Source: Symsagittifera roscoffensis (taxonomy: Eukaryota; Xenacoelomorpha; Acoela; Convolutidae). From it: a DNA stretch of 64,000 nt. The position numbers were made by a program, and so were the translations under genes. The stretch is from assembly GCF_963678635.1 (NCBI RefSeq), contig NC_087062.1, positions 30,094,833-30,158,832 on the forward strand. Direction: 5' to 3'. The notes under the pieces were generated by a model, which was given only the letters and a program-made list of their open reading frames with translations, was not told the origin of the DNA and searched no databases. Below are positions 31,919 through 43,676 of the stretch, in pieces; the first letter of the stretch is position 1, and each line of letters begins with the position of its first letter.

Positions 31919-33561
31919 CTCATCCGGGGTTTACAGAGTTTTTAGATTTATCTTTCTTTCTGTAATTGAAAGATGGATGATGAACGTTGGTATTTGGCGA
32001 ACATCATTTTCTTATCCGGTTCCTCTTAAAGAAGAACGTTCCAGGACACTGGAATGATGGATATGAAGTTATTATCTTGTCATTCGACAACGACTGTGAT
32101 CCCCAATGAAATCAATCCGATTTCAAAATGGTTTGCCATGTCAGATTTTTCTGTATTAGTAGAGAACTGTTTTGTGTGCAGCCTCGTCTGGGAATGGCGT
32201 GAAAATCGTGTTTGGAAGGGATGCCTTGTAACTCGGATCTGTACGTATACTTGAACATCGAGGTGGTCATTGGTCTAGTTCAATGAAGTCCTTTTCTGCG
32301 AAGTCAAGTCGTACTCTAAATCCTTTGAGTCGTGATTGTGGACGGCATGTCGGTTGTGTTTAGCCATTCTTTCGTTCGAGTGTGATGCGATCGTCTAGTC
32401 TTTGGATGTTCGTCTTTGTTGATGTGTATGATCTATATACTGCATATTTTGATTTACATTTTATAAATTTTTGTTAATTTGGTTTTTAGTCACGATTTTA
32501 GTTAGTTGTTTTCACAAAAGCGTTTTAATTTAGTTCAGTTATTTTGAAGAGTTACTCACCCTTGAGTACCTCTTATTAAAAATTGAAGTGTGGTCACAAA
32601 ACGTGGGTGCAGCGCGGTGGGTTAGGTCGGCTATAAGCATGCTCAGGACGTCCTTCTCTGGTGGGTTAGGCCAGGAATGGGAGTATGATTTCATGCTGTT
32701 TCTTTGAGAGGTCCTGTTATGTGCTAACATTTTATATTGGTTTTTTTCTGGTCTTTCTTATGTTACTTTGGTTGTGTCTTCTTTTCAAAAATCAAATTGT
32801 TTTTGGTTTGGGTTTGTTTAACGACTTTTTTGTGTTTTATTATTTCTTTCTAAGACTTTATAATATTCTTCAAAAAAAAATTATCCAGTTTTTAATCCGG
32901 TTTGGGTACCGTTGGTTTTCGTTTCTTAGTCATGCTGTTATTTTATGACTTGTGGTGTTTAGTAAGATGCATTGGTTAGTTTGGTTTAGTATATAATTCC
33001 TTTCCAACCGGGTTAGAGAAAAGTTTGAAACTTGTTAACGCTATTTAGAGTTGTTGTTAGTGAAAAAATGAAACATAAAATCATTATTTAAACAATTCTT
33101 CGTGGGCGAGCTCTGCGAATTTGGATAGAATTCTTGTAGGAGTGAATGAAAATATCAAAAGGTTAGTACTGCATTTTCATTTTATCAATTTATTACATAG
33201 AATTTTAATTTTACTGCTAATTTTGGGAGAAAGTTAAAGTTATAAATTTTCATCATAATTAAATTTACTGCTTTTGGGGAAGTTTAAAATTATCAATTTT
33301 CATCGTATCTAATTTTACTGCTTTTTGGGGAAATAATTTATAAATGAAATTACTACATTGGGTATGAATTTTACTACAGTATTTAGTGCGAAAGATTTAG
33401 GAGTTTTATTTATAAATTAACAAGTTTGTATTTTTATTTGTCTTTTTCTGTTTTGTAGATGATTGTGGTGTGAAGACTAAAAGAATAAATTAAACATTGA
33501 TAGAAAATGGTTAGTACAATTTTGAATTTCTTAGTTAAAATTATTGTAATTCATACTTACC
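31919..33561 (-). other. 3' untranslated internal region of the LTR element
   Basis: Between the last ORF and the 3' LTR. No motif-bearing frame found on either strand. 33170-33350 contains three imperfect copies of 'aattttactgctttttgggga...tataaatttt'. The expected polypurine tract just inside the LTR (minus strand ...CGGATGAG) is short and unconvincing. Confidence 0.5.
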
Positions 33562-34116
33562 TTATTCATCTGGGAAAAAGTCATGTGGGAAGATGTCGTG
33601 AATCAAGTCTGATGTTGTTAGTAACTTGGCTAGTATGCGTATGACATTTTTAGTTTGTAGCAGTGGCCAAAGCAATTGAAGTGCGTTGATGGTGTTTAGT
33701 TCTTCTGTGCCTACTGCAAATTCATGAGGTGTGTCTTGTATTAGGTTGTAAATTTTATGGTTATATTTAGTATTATGAATAAACTCTAGTATGGGTATTT
33801 CGATATGTTGTATGAATTCATGCTGGATAATGAAAGGTCTTGATTCTTCATCATTGAAGGTATTCGTTATGGGACAGAATATATACATTTGGGTGATTGG
33901 GTCGAAGTTGCGGAGGATGCCGTGGAGGTTAGTATTTTTAATGCAATAAGTAAAATTAAGAAAGAATGGTGAGGTGTATTTTGGGTCAATAAACTGAAAA
34001 CGATGGTGGGGTTGTCTTGATGGTGTGTGTGAATCAAAATGGTTTTGTATAAAACGATAATATGTGTAAGTGTGCGTTTGTTTAGTGCGTAACATTTTAT
34101 CGTGGGAACAGTGCAA
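33562..34116 (-). CDS. Uncharacterised 184-residue ORF of the LTR element
   Basis: Complete frame from the ATG at 34116 to the stop at 33562, with no breaks although nearly every other gene of the element is broken. The product is rich in His, Thr, Ile and Asn. It has no obvious signal peptide or membrane span and ends in a Phe/Asp-rich tail (DIFPHDFFPDE). It lies after the env-like and Pro/Ser/Thr-rich ORFs, where some retroviruses place accessory genes. I do not recognise the family. It could be a chance frame, but 184 codons uninterrupted in a decayed element argues for a real gene. Confidence 0.5.
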   Translation of the reverse strand: MHCSHDKMLRTKQTHTYTYYRFIQNHFDSHTPSRQPHHRFQFIDPKYTSPFFLNFTYCIKNTNLHGILRNFDPITQMYIFCPITNTFNDEESRPFIIQHEFIQHIEIPILEFIHNTKYNHKIYNLIQDTPHEFAVGTEELNTINALQLLWPLLQTKNVIRILAKLLTTSDLIHDIFPHDFFPDE

Positions 34117-34198
34117 ATCGCGTTCCTGTGGTGAAAGAAAGTGAAAGGTTAGTGAAAATAACTGAAATTTATCATAGAAGCTTTCCTAAGCTTGTATG

Positions 34199-35274
34199 TC
34201 AACTAGTGCTTCTGAAATTATATGATCGTCTAAAGCGATTAGGACGGATGATATTATGATCGTAGTATTCTATTGAGAAATCGTTAGCTCGGGGTACGGT
34301 GAATATTTTTAATAATTTTATATATCCAACATAAGTAAATTGTCGAGGTGTTAATAATGTGGTGAGTCTATATAGTATATTTTTGTTTTTCTCTATGTTT
34401 TCATTAGTATTAGTTAGTGGTAAATAAAGAGGGTTAGTATAATTGTAGTAAGCTGTCCCATGAAGTGTTGGCATTAAAACGTGCTCATCAATAAAATTTC
34501 GTGTTTCGTTAGGAATGGTAGAAGTATTTAAGGTATATTTTGGAAATGAGGGTAGGGTTATTTCAAGAAAATTTTTTGTGTTTGTGTATTCTGGGTGGTT
34601 GATATATTCTTTGGCTGTTCCGGGTTTGGTGGGAAATGGGTGATTTGGGAATTTTCGTTTAAAAGTGCGGTAAGCTCGGTTAGTGCTGGTAGGTGTTTCG
34701 GTGGATGTGGATGATTGAGCTAAAGATGGAGTGTAAGCTGAAGAAGGTGTACGAGTTGGTGGATTTGATGATGTTACTGTTGATGATAGTTGATGTATCG
34801 TAAGAGTGTGGAGGTATGTTAATCGTTGTTGTAGTGTAATAAAAATGTCAGTTCTTCGGAAACTTGGATGTTATCTGGGGAGTAATTATGTGATCTGTAG
34901 GAATTAAATGGAGAATAGGTTGGGGTTACTTGGGAAGCGTAAGAAGGAGTGGAAGGGGATGGGAGTGGATGACTGGTTTGGATGGGTCGAAAGGGGGGTT
35001 TTGAAAAAACTGAAGAATTGGTCTGGGTATGGGTAGAGGGAGATGGTTCGGAGTCTGCGAATTTGTCGGGGGTTTCTACATCGGAGGTGTTAAATTGTGA
35101 GATGGTATGAAAAACTGAAATATCTGAGTTAGTATCAGAATTCACGCTTGATGGTATATTAATAATTGGAGAATCGGGTGGCGGGAAAGCAAAAAGTGGG
35201 ATAATTGGGATTTGAGTTTGGAGGTTGGCTGGGTGGGAATTTGAGCGATGGAGGGATCCAATTTGTCGGCTCAT
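34199..35274 (-). pseudogene. Pro/Ser/Thr-rich ORF following env, frame-shifted
   Basis: Starts at the ATG at 35274, whose bases overlap the env-like stop as ATGA. The first frame (to 34819, 151 residues) is rich in Pro, Ser, Thr and Gln with no globular look. Near 34860 the meaningful sequence moves to another frame (FRRTDIFITLQQRLTYLH), which stays open to 34199 and ends in a more folded-looking Tyr/Asn-rich part. Together they probably formed one protein of about 350 residues. Function unknown. The ATGA overlap suggests translation by termination-reinitiation, or it is a legacy of a longer polyprotein. Confidence 0.55.
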
Positions 35275-37620
35275 GGTGTTCTAAAAAAATGATTATTTTG
35301 AGATTGAAAAGTGGAGGTATGAGGTTGTTCAAAAATTTGTTCATATTTATTGTCATTTTGTGAATGATGTGTCATTATGTGCTGAATGGGACTTTGTGTT
35401 GCATTTGGTCTTAAATTTGGGTTATTTGTGATTGCTAGATTCCGAAAGTTTCGGGGAACTAATGATAATGGATGGTGTTGTGGTAGGGTTGATATCTGTG
35501 ATGCTGTACGTGTTGTATCTACATTATTATGTTCTTCGTTATATGTGTTTGGTCTTTTGGATATTTTTGTATTATATTCTTTTATTTGTGCATCTAAAAG
35601 TATTTTGTTAATTGATGATGAAAAAATTCCAAAAAATCCTGCAAATAGTATACGTGCTACACTTGCTTGTCTGTTTACTTGTGTGTGTATAGCGCATGTG
35701 TTATAGATTCCTTTTAACAGTGAGAAAAGAAATCCTATAAAATTAAACATGGCGTATAAGATAGTTAATTTTTCTAAGATGTAATAGGGCCATCCTAGAA
35801 AAGCTAGAATTTCGTTCTTTAAGGTGACAAAACTGAAAATATTTATAGGTGAAATATCTTGTGGTCTGTATTTTTCACCGTATAAATATATGCAGTCTTT
35901 AATGTCTTTAAAATATCCGCTGTAGTCTTTTGTATAAATGTGTGCAAATCCTGCGGTTTCGGCAAGTTTTCTTAAATTCTGATCGATTGATTTTCGTTGT
36001 TTTGTGTCCATTTGTGTAAGTAATTCTTGAAATTGTTGTGTTCTAATGTGATGTTGTATATCATCTTTAGAATGTATTCCAATTGATTGTAAATCAGTAT
36101 TTGGGTAACGAGCAATAGCTCTGATGCTTTCGGGTGAAAACTTTTTGAGTGGTTGCATTAATGTAGGATACGGTGTAAGTAGGTAGTATTTATCTTCGTC
36201 AGGATTTAATTGTACGACATTGTGGCTATTTTCTGATCCACATGGGACTGCGGTATCCCAAAAACAAGTTCGTCTTGAAAGTCTATCGACAAAATGTACT
36301 CTATTTTTGTAGAACATGGTGATTCTTTTATAACAACGTTTATCTTCGAAAACATATAATGGTGATACTTTTTGGTGCAAGTAAAAAACCATAAAATGTT
36401 TCCTTTGTAATCAAGAAAGTTTGATCTATTTCCTGATAATAAGTATCCTGCGTAGGGTATTTTTAATACTGCTAATGCGAGTGATTGTAAGATTTGTGTT
36501 CTTTCTAATTCGCATAGTTGATGAAGTGTTTCTAATTCAGAAAGTGACATTTCTTGGAAAGTTCTACTAATTGTGTAGTCTAATTTCATATCTAAGTGAA
36601 TATGATAATGTATATTACCAAAGTAGGTGCTAATCATTAATGATAATTCTTGTAAACGTGTGCTTTTACTATCATATGGTTTTAGTTTTCCACCAGGGTG
36701 ACCTGTGCTCTTATAAAAGTTCACTGGGACGTATGATGTATTTTTTCAGTGGTCAAGTCGAAACCTTTTTCGTATTCGACAAGTATTTCAGAGTATTGTG
36801 TTTTATAAAGTGGATTGCTATATTTACATGCAAATTCTGTTTCGTGATAGATTTGAAAACCTGTCAATCTGTTTTCTATATCATGAATATTTTTGAAATC
36901 ATTGCTTTGTTTGCGAGACGGTTTCACTTGTTCGTATGGGATTGATTCAATAAAATATTTTTCATGAAATTTTATCAGTCGAGCGTGTATTTTTGCTACT
37001 TGAAATGTTGTGCATGTATCTTCGGGAAACCAAACAATTGTTGCTTGGGTTCTTGTTGTAGGGTCACAATAACCTTGATCATTTTTGCAAGGCAATCGAA
37101 TTCCTTGATGGATCATGGTGTTATCAGTTAAATCTCGTGTGAGTTGTATTTTTTCAAGTTGTATTTTCCAATCAAAAAACATTATTTCTTGATATCCTTT
37201 ATTTTTTGTGTAGGCTTTGCAGTTTGAAGGATTATTTATTCCAATGTGTGGTATCCAGAGTTTGTCGTGTATGTCATAAGTTAATCGTCCATGTGCGCCA
37301 TTATATGGGTATCTTTCGTCTAATTTAACATGTCCTTGATATCTTTCAAGTTCTGCTTGATGTACAGAATCGGCAAAGACTTGAAAATTTACTATTTTTC
37401 TGTCTGTGTTTTTATTTCTTGTTAGATTTAGTCTGAGTAATTCGTTTTTACATTCGTCGGGGCTTAGATGTGAAAGCCTTTCAATGTTACTCTGGTAAAA
37501 CGATTCGTGGTCAAGTCGATTTTTATTTCCGTTGGAAACTTGCGAACAATGTACTTTCTTTTCGGAAAATGTTGCTGTAAACTTATATCCTGTGACTGTT
37601 GTTGCTCAGGCTTTTTAATA
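35271..37620 (-). pseudogene. Env-like glycoprotein region
   Basis: Envelope-like region of the retroelement, in three frames. The upstream part (about 37610-36721) has Cys-containing, Asn-rich extracellular-looking sequence with stops near 37610 and 37617. The frame shifts near 36722 and again near 36395. The last frame (36392-35271) carries a strongly hydrophobic segment (ILEKLTILYAMFNFIGFLFS) and a second one (ILFAGFFGIFSSS) before a hydrophilic, Pro/His/Asn-rich tail. Position after integrase and a membrane-anchored C-terminus fit an errantivirus-type env. No furin-like cleavage site or fusion peptide is identified with confidence. The frame breaks make it nonfunctional here. Confidence 0.65.
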
Positions 37621-37699
37621 CAGTGTTGCTATTACATTTGTAGTTTTTATAGCTTGTGTTTCTGTTTCGCATTGTGATACTTGATTTATTGCAAATTTG

Positions 37700-38990
37700 T
37701 GTAGTGTTTTTGTTCGTTTTCTTCACAATTATAGTGTGTTACTAATAAATCCTGAGGTCCTGTGCGAGGAGATGGATTTGTATTTTGGTCGGAAAATTTC
37801 AGAAAAAGGATGTGTTGAAATGTTAATATTTTTAGATTTTACATGTGTATGATAATCCGGAATATGGGTTATAAAATGTTATGTATACAATTGTGTTTTT
37901 TGTATATCTGTCGTATTTATAAATTACTTCAGTTGTTATAAATGGTGGTGTTCGCGATTGAGCTGTTATATTTGGTGGACTTAATGGTAGTGGTGTTCTA
38001 CAATATTATTAAGTTTGATTGTTATTTCAAACTTTAATTGAAGACTGTTTTGTTGGAGTATTTGAAAGTTATGTTGTCGAATATCTTCGTGTCTATATTT
38101 TAATCTATTGAGTGCCCAACTGTGGAGTCGGTGGCTCTCGTGATGTTGTCCGAATAATGGGGGAGGTGCTACGAATGTGTTCCAATCTAATCTTAGGGTT
38201 ATATTCGTTGATTGTTCTCTGTATCGAGCGTCGAGGTTATTTGGGAAATTGAAAGGGAAAAGTGTCGGTGAGATTTGACTTAATGATGGTGTTGACGGGA
38301 GTGATAATGTTTCTGGTAACGATGATAGCGTTGTATCAGAAGAAATATCTATTGGTTCATTTACTATGTTCGGTTCTCCTTGTGAGTAAGATTGTGTTGT
38401 CCAATATGGTGGTCGTTCGGTGGTGTTGGGAGGGGGGGGGGGGTTAAAAGGATTTTCACGGATTTGTTGTGATGTGGGGGTTGAACCTAGGTAGTCGGAG
38501 GGTATACTTGAGGTGCTATGTTGTGAAAGGAGAGTGGGAGTTTCTGGTAGTGTACTGCTTGAAGTTTCTGAAGTAGTTGGTGTTGGTGATTGGGGTATAT
38601 CAAAATGAACTCTGGGGGTTGAAAATTTATATTTCTTCCTGGATGTATAATTTGTCTATTTATTTCAATTGTATTTTGATTTTGACAAATATGTATTATT
38701 CGATTTAAGTCTTGTAGTAATGTGGGGTACAAATTATATGTTGGTTCACTTGGGGATGCTTGTCGCTGAACTGGTTCTAGTAGTTCGGATAAGCGGGCGT
38801 GTCGTTCTTCGAAAGTGTACGGGTTATCTTGAAAAGAAATGCGTGTGGATGTTTGGGGGTTTTGGGTAGTTGTAGGTATGATTGGGTTTTCTTGGGAAGA
38901 TGTCGGTGAAGACTGTTTTGGTGGTGGTTGGTTAGCAATTTTGGAAATGTGTTCGATTAATCTGTTTTTTAGTGGGAAGATATATGTTTA
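37700..38990 (-). pseudogene. Pro/Ser/Thr/Gln-rich region upstream of env
   Basis: Between integrase and env. One frame is open from about 38980 to the stop at 38487, reading PYTFEERHARLSELLEPVQ and YPTLLQDLNRIIHICQNQ. A neighbouring frame then continues with Pro/Ser/Thr-rich sequence to about 38110, interrupted by stops. Low-complexity, mucin-like composition; no catalytic motif. It may be the N-terminal part of env or a separate linker protein. Confidence 0.45.
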
Positions 38991-40075
38991 TTGTAATTTT
39001 CTTCGATGAAAAGAATTAAAAGGATTATTGCTAAAGCGAATGTGACCATTGCCTTTTTTACACATTTGCACATTGTCATGTTTAGGGATGATAAAAATGT
39101 GATGAAAATTACGAATAGTAAAAAAATATCTGTTCTACTAAAAATTGTTCGTATCATTTAAATAGACTTTGAATTATCGTACCTGTGAATGTGGTCAGTG
39201 GTTTGGGAAAGTTGGAGATATATTTCAAATAGGGAGTAGAAAATTTAGAAAATATTGCAAAAAATTATTAAAATGATTATTAGGGCTTCAAAAATTTCAA
39301 TAAAAAATATTAACAAAAGTTTAAATAGAATGAAAAATATTATGAAAAGGTTTATGATTATATTTTCTAAGGTATCGACTGTTAAAGTGAGCAGCATTTA
39401 AGAAATGATTCGTTCGTCGAATATTTTTTGAACTTCTGGGGCGAAATTCAAGTGTGGTCGGATTATTTATTGATTTTTTGACAAGTGGGTTGAGTTTTGT
39501 GAAAAATTGTTCGAGGCTAATTTTATGGTGCTCGGGAGGTCTTCTTTGCTTTGTTTTTATTTGTTGGTTAATCTGAGGTATTTTTGAAATATTTGTAATT
39601 TAGGCCAAATAATTATGGTCCTTTTTTACTTTAGGCTAATTTGCTATTTTTGGTTGGAAGGTTTTTGAGGTCTAAGTTGGAAAAATATTGTTGATCTTTG
39701 CGTTATTAGATAGGGGAGGGTTGTAATATTATGGTGGTATTTAATATAATTGTCAAGTTTTAGAAAGTTGCTTATTTTTGACCTGGAGGTTGTAAAGTTA
39801 TAGTTATAGATATGCCTGGAGATTAATATCTATCGGCTAGTACGTTTGTGTTGGAGAAATTGAAGGTGACGGATTTGAGTGAATCCTATTGGCTGAATTT
39901 GAACTAGAATTGTTGCGTATGTTTCAGCATGTTATCTTGAAAATGTGAAAAATCAAAATGATTTAGAGGTGTACTAATTATTAACTTTGAAATTAAAGTT
40001 GTTTTTAAAATTCAACTTTCTTTAAAATTTTAGATAGTGTGATGAATGTTTTATAATTTTTACGTGGTTAATTTC
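38991..40075 (-). other. Integrase-env intergenic region
   Basis: AT-rich stretch with no recognisable protein motif in any frame. It may hold the splice acceptor for an env message, but no site can be chosen. Confidence 0.4.
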
Positions 40076-41876
40076 TAAGTCGTGATAATTTTCTGTGTTC
40101 TGATTTTTCAATTTGTTCTTGCGGTAAGATTTTATCTATCATTTTCCTATTTTTTCTTTCTTTTTGAGATATTTTTGGGTCTGGTGTTTTTGTGTTATGT
40201 TTTTGATTTTGTTTATGATGAATGTCATCATGTACATTTGTTTCTTGTTCTGTATGTGTATCGTTTTGAATAACTTTTAAACCTGTAAAAGAATACAGTT
40301 GAGTTAGTTCGCGTAATGCGTATTCTTTCGAGTAGTAAGGTAATAAATTGTTACGATGTTGAACAATTTCTTTTTTGGTTGAATCTGTGAGTTTGTATGT
40401 TACTTCAGTGGGTTTGGCAATTATTTGGTATGGTCCTTTTTGAAGTGGTTGTTATTTTTTGGAGATTCCTCTTTGTGTATTAAAATTGGGTATCAAAACA
40501 AATGTTCCAATTTTTAAATCTGTGGCTGGTATAAAACGTGAATTAATTTGGCTGTTAATGTTTTGCCTTTGTAACAATTTCTTTGTTACTTTTTGGTAGA
40601 TTTCATTGTGCTTTTATCTCTATTTAAAATCCATTCGGTATGTGTGCCGGAGGCTAATTTGAGAATTTGTGGGTGATGAAAATGATCTTCATCAAGTGTG
40701 TGTAATGGTAGGTTATAGCATATTGAATCTTTATTTGGTTTGCAGTGACCTTGTGCGTTTTTGTGAGCATTTGCTGTGAACATAATTGGTTTTCTTGGTT
40801 TTTGATTAAAAACCATTTCATATGGTGACATTCCTAAAGTTGTCGTTATTCGTGAATTGAATGATAAGGGAAATAATTTTACATCTGCTGACCATTCTGT
40901 GTATCGTGTATCATTTCCATTAATGATACATCTAAGATACTCTTGTAATGAACGGTTCATACCTTCGACTAAACCGTTTGTCCAAGTCGCATGAGATGTA
41001 CATGGTTTATGTTTAATGTTGTATAAGTGGCATAGTGTGATAATTTCATTAATAATAAATTCTGTACCGTTGTCTGTAACTAGGATTTCGGGTAATCCGA
41101 ATTTAGCTATCCAGTGTTCGTAAAATGTTGTGTAGGCATAATAAGCATTACAATGTGGTACTGGGTTAAGTGCTACATAGTGCGTGAATGCATCAACAAT
41201 GACCATAATGTACGAATTTCCTTCAGAGAATGGTGAAATTGGTCCTTTTGTGTCGAATGAAATTCTATGGTTGATTGAAATATAAACTTTGTCCTTTAAA
41301 ATCTTGTTTCTGTGCTATTTGTTTTTGATTTGGTTAAGGTTTGTTCAATTGACATATTATACAATCATTGCAGAATACTTTTACTCAAATTGGGGCATTT
41401 GGAAAACAAAAATTTTGGGCGAAGTTCGAGTATGTCTTTTCTGATCCTGAGTGTCCTTTTGTATTTTGTGTATGGGAGATGTTAAATGCTATCAGTATCA
41501 TACTTAAAGGAAGACAGGGAACTTTATAATCATCTAATTGATTTTCTAAAAGATCTGTATTTTCATTGATTGTTGTGTTATTAAATTTTCGAAAATATCG
41601 GAGGAGTGTTTTGTTTCCTAAATTTGTGGTATCAGCTTTTGCTGGTTTTGTTTTATATTTGTGCCATGATTTGAGTTGTCTAATTACTGAGTCAAAATTT
41701 TGGTATTGTTTTAAGAGTTGAAGTGTAATTTTTTCTGTTGATGGGAGAAAAATATTATCAATTTCTAGTTTTGATAGGGGAATTGTGTCAAGTGGGTCAT
41801 GGAGGTTAAAAACTTGATTTATTGTGTATTTTGAATCATTTGTTTGTGGTCCTGATAAATTTATTTTATCGGTCAA
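40076..41876 (-). pseudogene. Retroelement integrase
   Basis: Inserts the element's DNA into the genome. N-terminal zinc-binding module: SHTQ...GHSGSEKTYSNF then CNDCIICQ (HHCC type), broken by stops near 41382 and 41336. Catalytic core 41206-40586: IVDAFTHYVALNP (first Asp), LVTDNGTEFI (second Asp) and TNGLVEGMNRSLQEYL (Glu), the D,D35E triad with normal spacing. C-terminal part after a stop near 40457: GPYQIIAKPTEVTYKL and VQHRNNLLPYY, the GPY/F-type module of gypsy integrases, followed by a Lys/Glu-rich tail to 40076. At least three nonsense or frame defects. Confidence 0.88.
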
Positions 41877-41879
41877 TTT

Positions 41880-42569
41880 TTATTTTTCAATTAATGGAAA
41901 AAGGTCTTTTTTATGTGCTTGTTGCTTTATTTTCTTTTGTTGAGCATTATTTTTTATCCATTGTGAGTATGGAATTGGTTTAAAGGTAGATGTAACTAAT
42001 AATTCAACTTCATAGTGATTATTTTGGCAATCTAAGTAAAGTGGAAAAAGTTGTCGATTAATTATTTGTGATTGATCAATGTCAGTTTTTACTGCGTATT
42101 TGCATTCTAATCGGGGTGATGTTTCATCATTTGCGAGATAGAATTTAATATTTTTTGATATTTCAACTGTAGTTTTTCGTGTAAGTAGTTCAGGTGGCGT
42201 ATTTCTACTTAATGTATCTGGTAATGCAAGGTTTTTTCCTGCTGTCCAAACTACATGTTAGTTTGGGAATTTCATTAAAATTAACTGAAATTTATAAACT
42301 CTATGATTAGGATTTGATTTTTGTGTGAAAAGAAATTTAATTGGCTTATGATCTGTGAATAAAACTGTTGGGTGTTTTGATCCAAGTATCAGAAATTCGT
42401 ATTCTTTAAGTGTGTAACTTATAGCTGTACATACTCTCATTAGAGTAGAGAGTCGTAGCTCGGCTTGTGTGAATAATCGTGAATTTGCTGATATAAGATT
42501 CATTTTATTTGTTCCACTATGTGATTGTAGTAATGCTGCGCCGATGCCAAAATTTGAAGCATCGCACAT
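41880..42569 (-). pseudogene. Retroelement RNase H
   Basis: Degrades the RNA strand during reverse transcription. 42569-42258 reads MCDASNFGIGAALLQ (first catalytic Asp, 'sDAS..G.GavL.Q'), RVCTAISYTLKEYEFLILG ('E..al..al...r.yl.G') and VLFTDHKPIKFLF ('ftDhk.L..l'). A TAA near 42255 interrupts. The same frame then continues with VVWTAGKNLALPDTLSRN, the 'G..N..aD.LSR' end typical of the gypsy RNase H linker, and leads into integrase. Confidence 0.85.
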
Positions 42570-43641
42570 GGCATAGAATGGTTGTTTTGGTCTGGAATTG
42601 TGTTTTAAATTTGTTCTGTCAAAAGTTTTTTAATTTCTTCAAATCGTGTTTGATGTTCAGTGGTCCATTCAAAACTATTTTGTTGTCTGAGGATGTTATA
42701 AAAAGGTCTTAATTATAATTGCATTTTGTAAACATATTTACTTAAGAAATTTAATATTCCAAGGAATTCTTGGATTTTCTTTTTATTGGTAGGTGGTTGA
42801 AGTTTTTGAATTGCATCAATGCGCGATTTTAATGGGGTAATAGTGTTTTGCTCTATATTATGTGCTAAAATTTAACGCGTGTTAAGAAAAAATGTGATTT
42901 ATCGGGGGCTGCTTTCAGATTTTCGTTCTGAAGTATTTTGGGATAGTGTTCCAAAACTGTAAACATTTCGTCTTTAGTTTGTGATTGCATGAAAACATCA
43001 TCTAAATATGTGATTGCATTTTTCTTGAGTATTAGTGGTCTGAAAAATTTACTCATGAAAGCTGAAAAAGCTGCTGGTTCTATGGATATTCCATAGAATA
43101 ATCGATTAAAATCGTATTGGTGATTTCCAATAACAAATTGTGTTAATCGTCGTGATTGTTCATCTAGTGGCATTTGATTATAAGCACTATTCATATCTGC
43201 GGTTGTGAAGTACTTACCATTTATCTTTGTTAGGATAACTTGTATTGGTTCAATGGGCCAATTACATTTTGATTCGTCAATTAGTGAATTGAGATATCTA
43301 GCGTCTAAAACTATTTTTAGTGATTCACCTTTTGCTAGAATGATAACAGGGTTGATGAAGGTATTACCTTTTGGTTGTTCTTTCTTATTTACTGGTGATA
43401 TAATTTCGTATTGTTCTAAAATATCAAGTAATCTATTTTCCTTGTCGTGTAAGTGAATCGGTACTTTACTTGCTCTTTGTTTTTTGAAAACTGCGTCAGG
43501 TTTTAATGAAAGGTGTAGTGATGAACTAATTTTTCCAACGTCAAATTTTGATGTTGCGTAGACTGTGGAATATTTTATCAGTTGTTTAGCTAATTTGTCA
43601 AATTCATCTTGCGTTATTTGTGATTGTTGAAAATTGAACAT
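42570..43641 (-). pseudogene. Retroelement reverse transcriptase
   Basis: 43641-42865 is one open frame. It reads KGNTFINPVIILAKG, LKIVLDARYLN, YFTTADMNSAYNQMPL (motif A with catalytic Asp), FNRLFYGISIEPAAFSAFM and TYLDDVFMQS (motif C YLDD). After a frame shift near 42865 the connection region follows with KSRIDAIQKLQPP, KKKIQEFLGILNFLSKYV and FEWTTEHQTRFEEIK, then RNase H. The order and the FLG connection are typical of Ty3/gypsy enzymes. The catalytic boxes are intact but the thumb is out of frame. Confidence 0.9.
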
Positions 43642-43676
43642 TGTTAAAAACTTTTGTTGTTGTTTTGTATAATTTG

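Noticed and set aside
36206-36724. Separate gene starting at 36724 with an apparent ATGA-type overlap to the frame ending at 36721
   Set aside because: The supposed start is GTG, not ATG; the two frames are parts of one env-like region separated by a frameshift.
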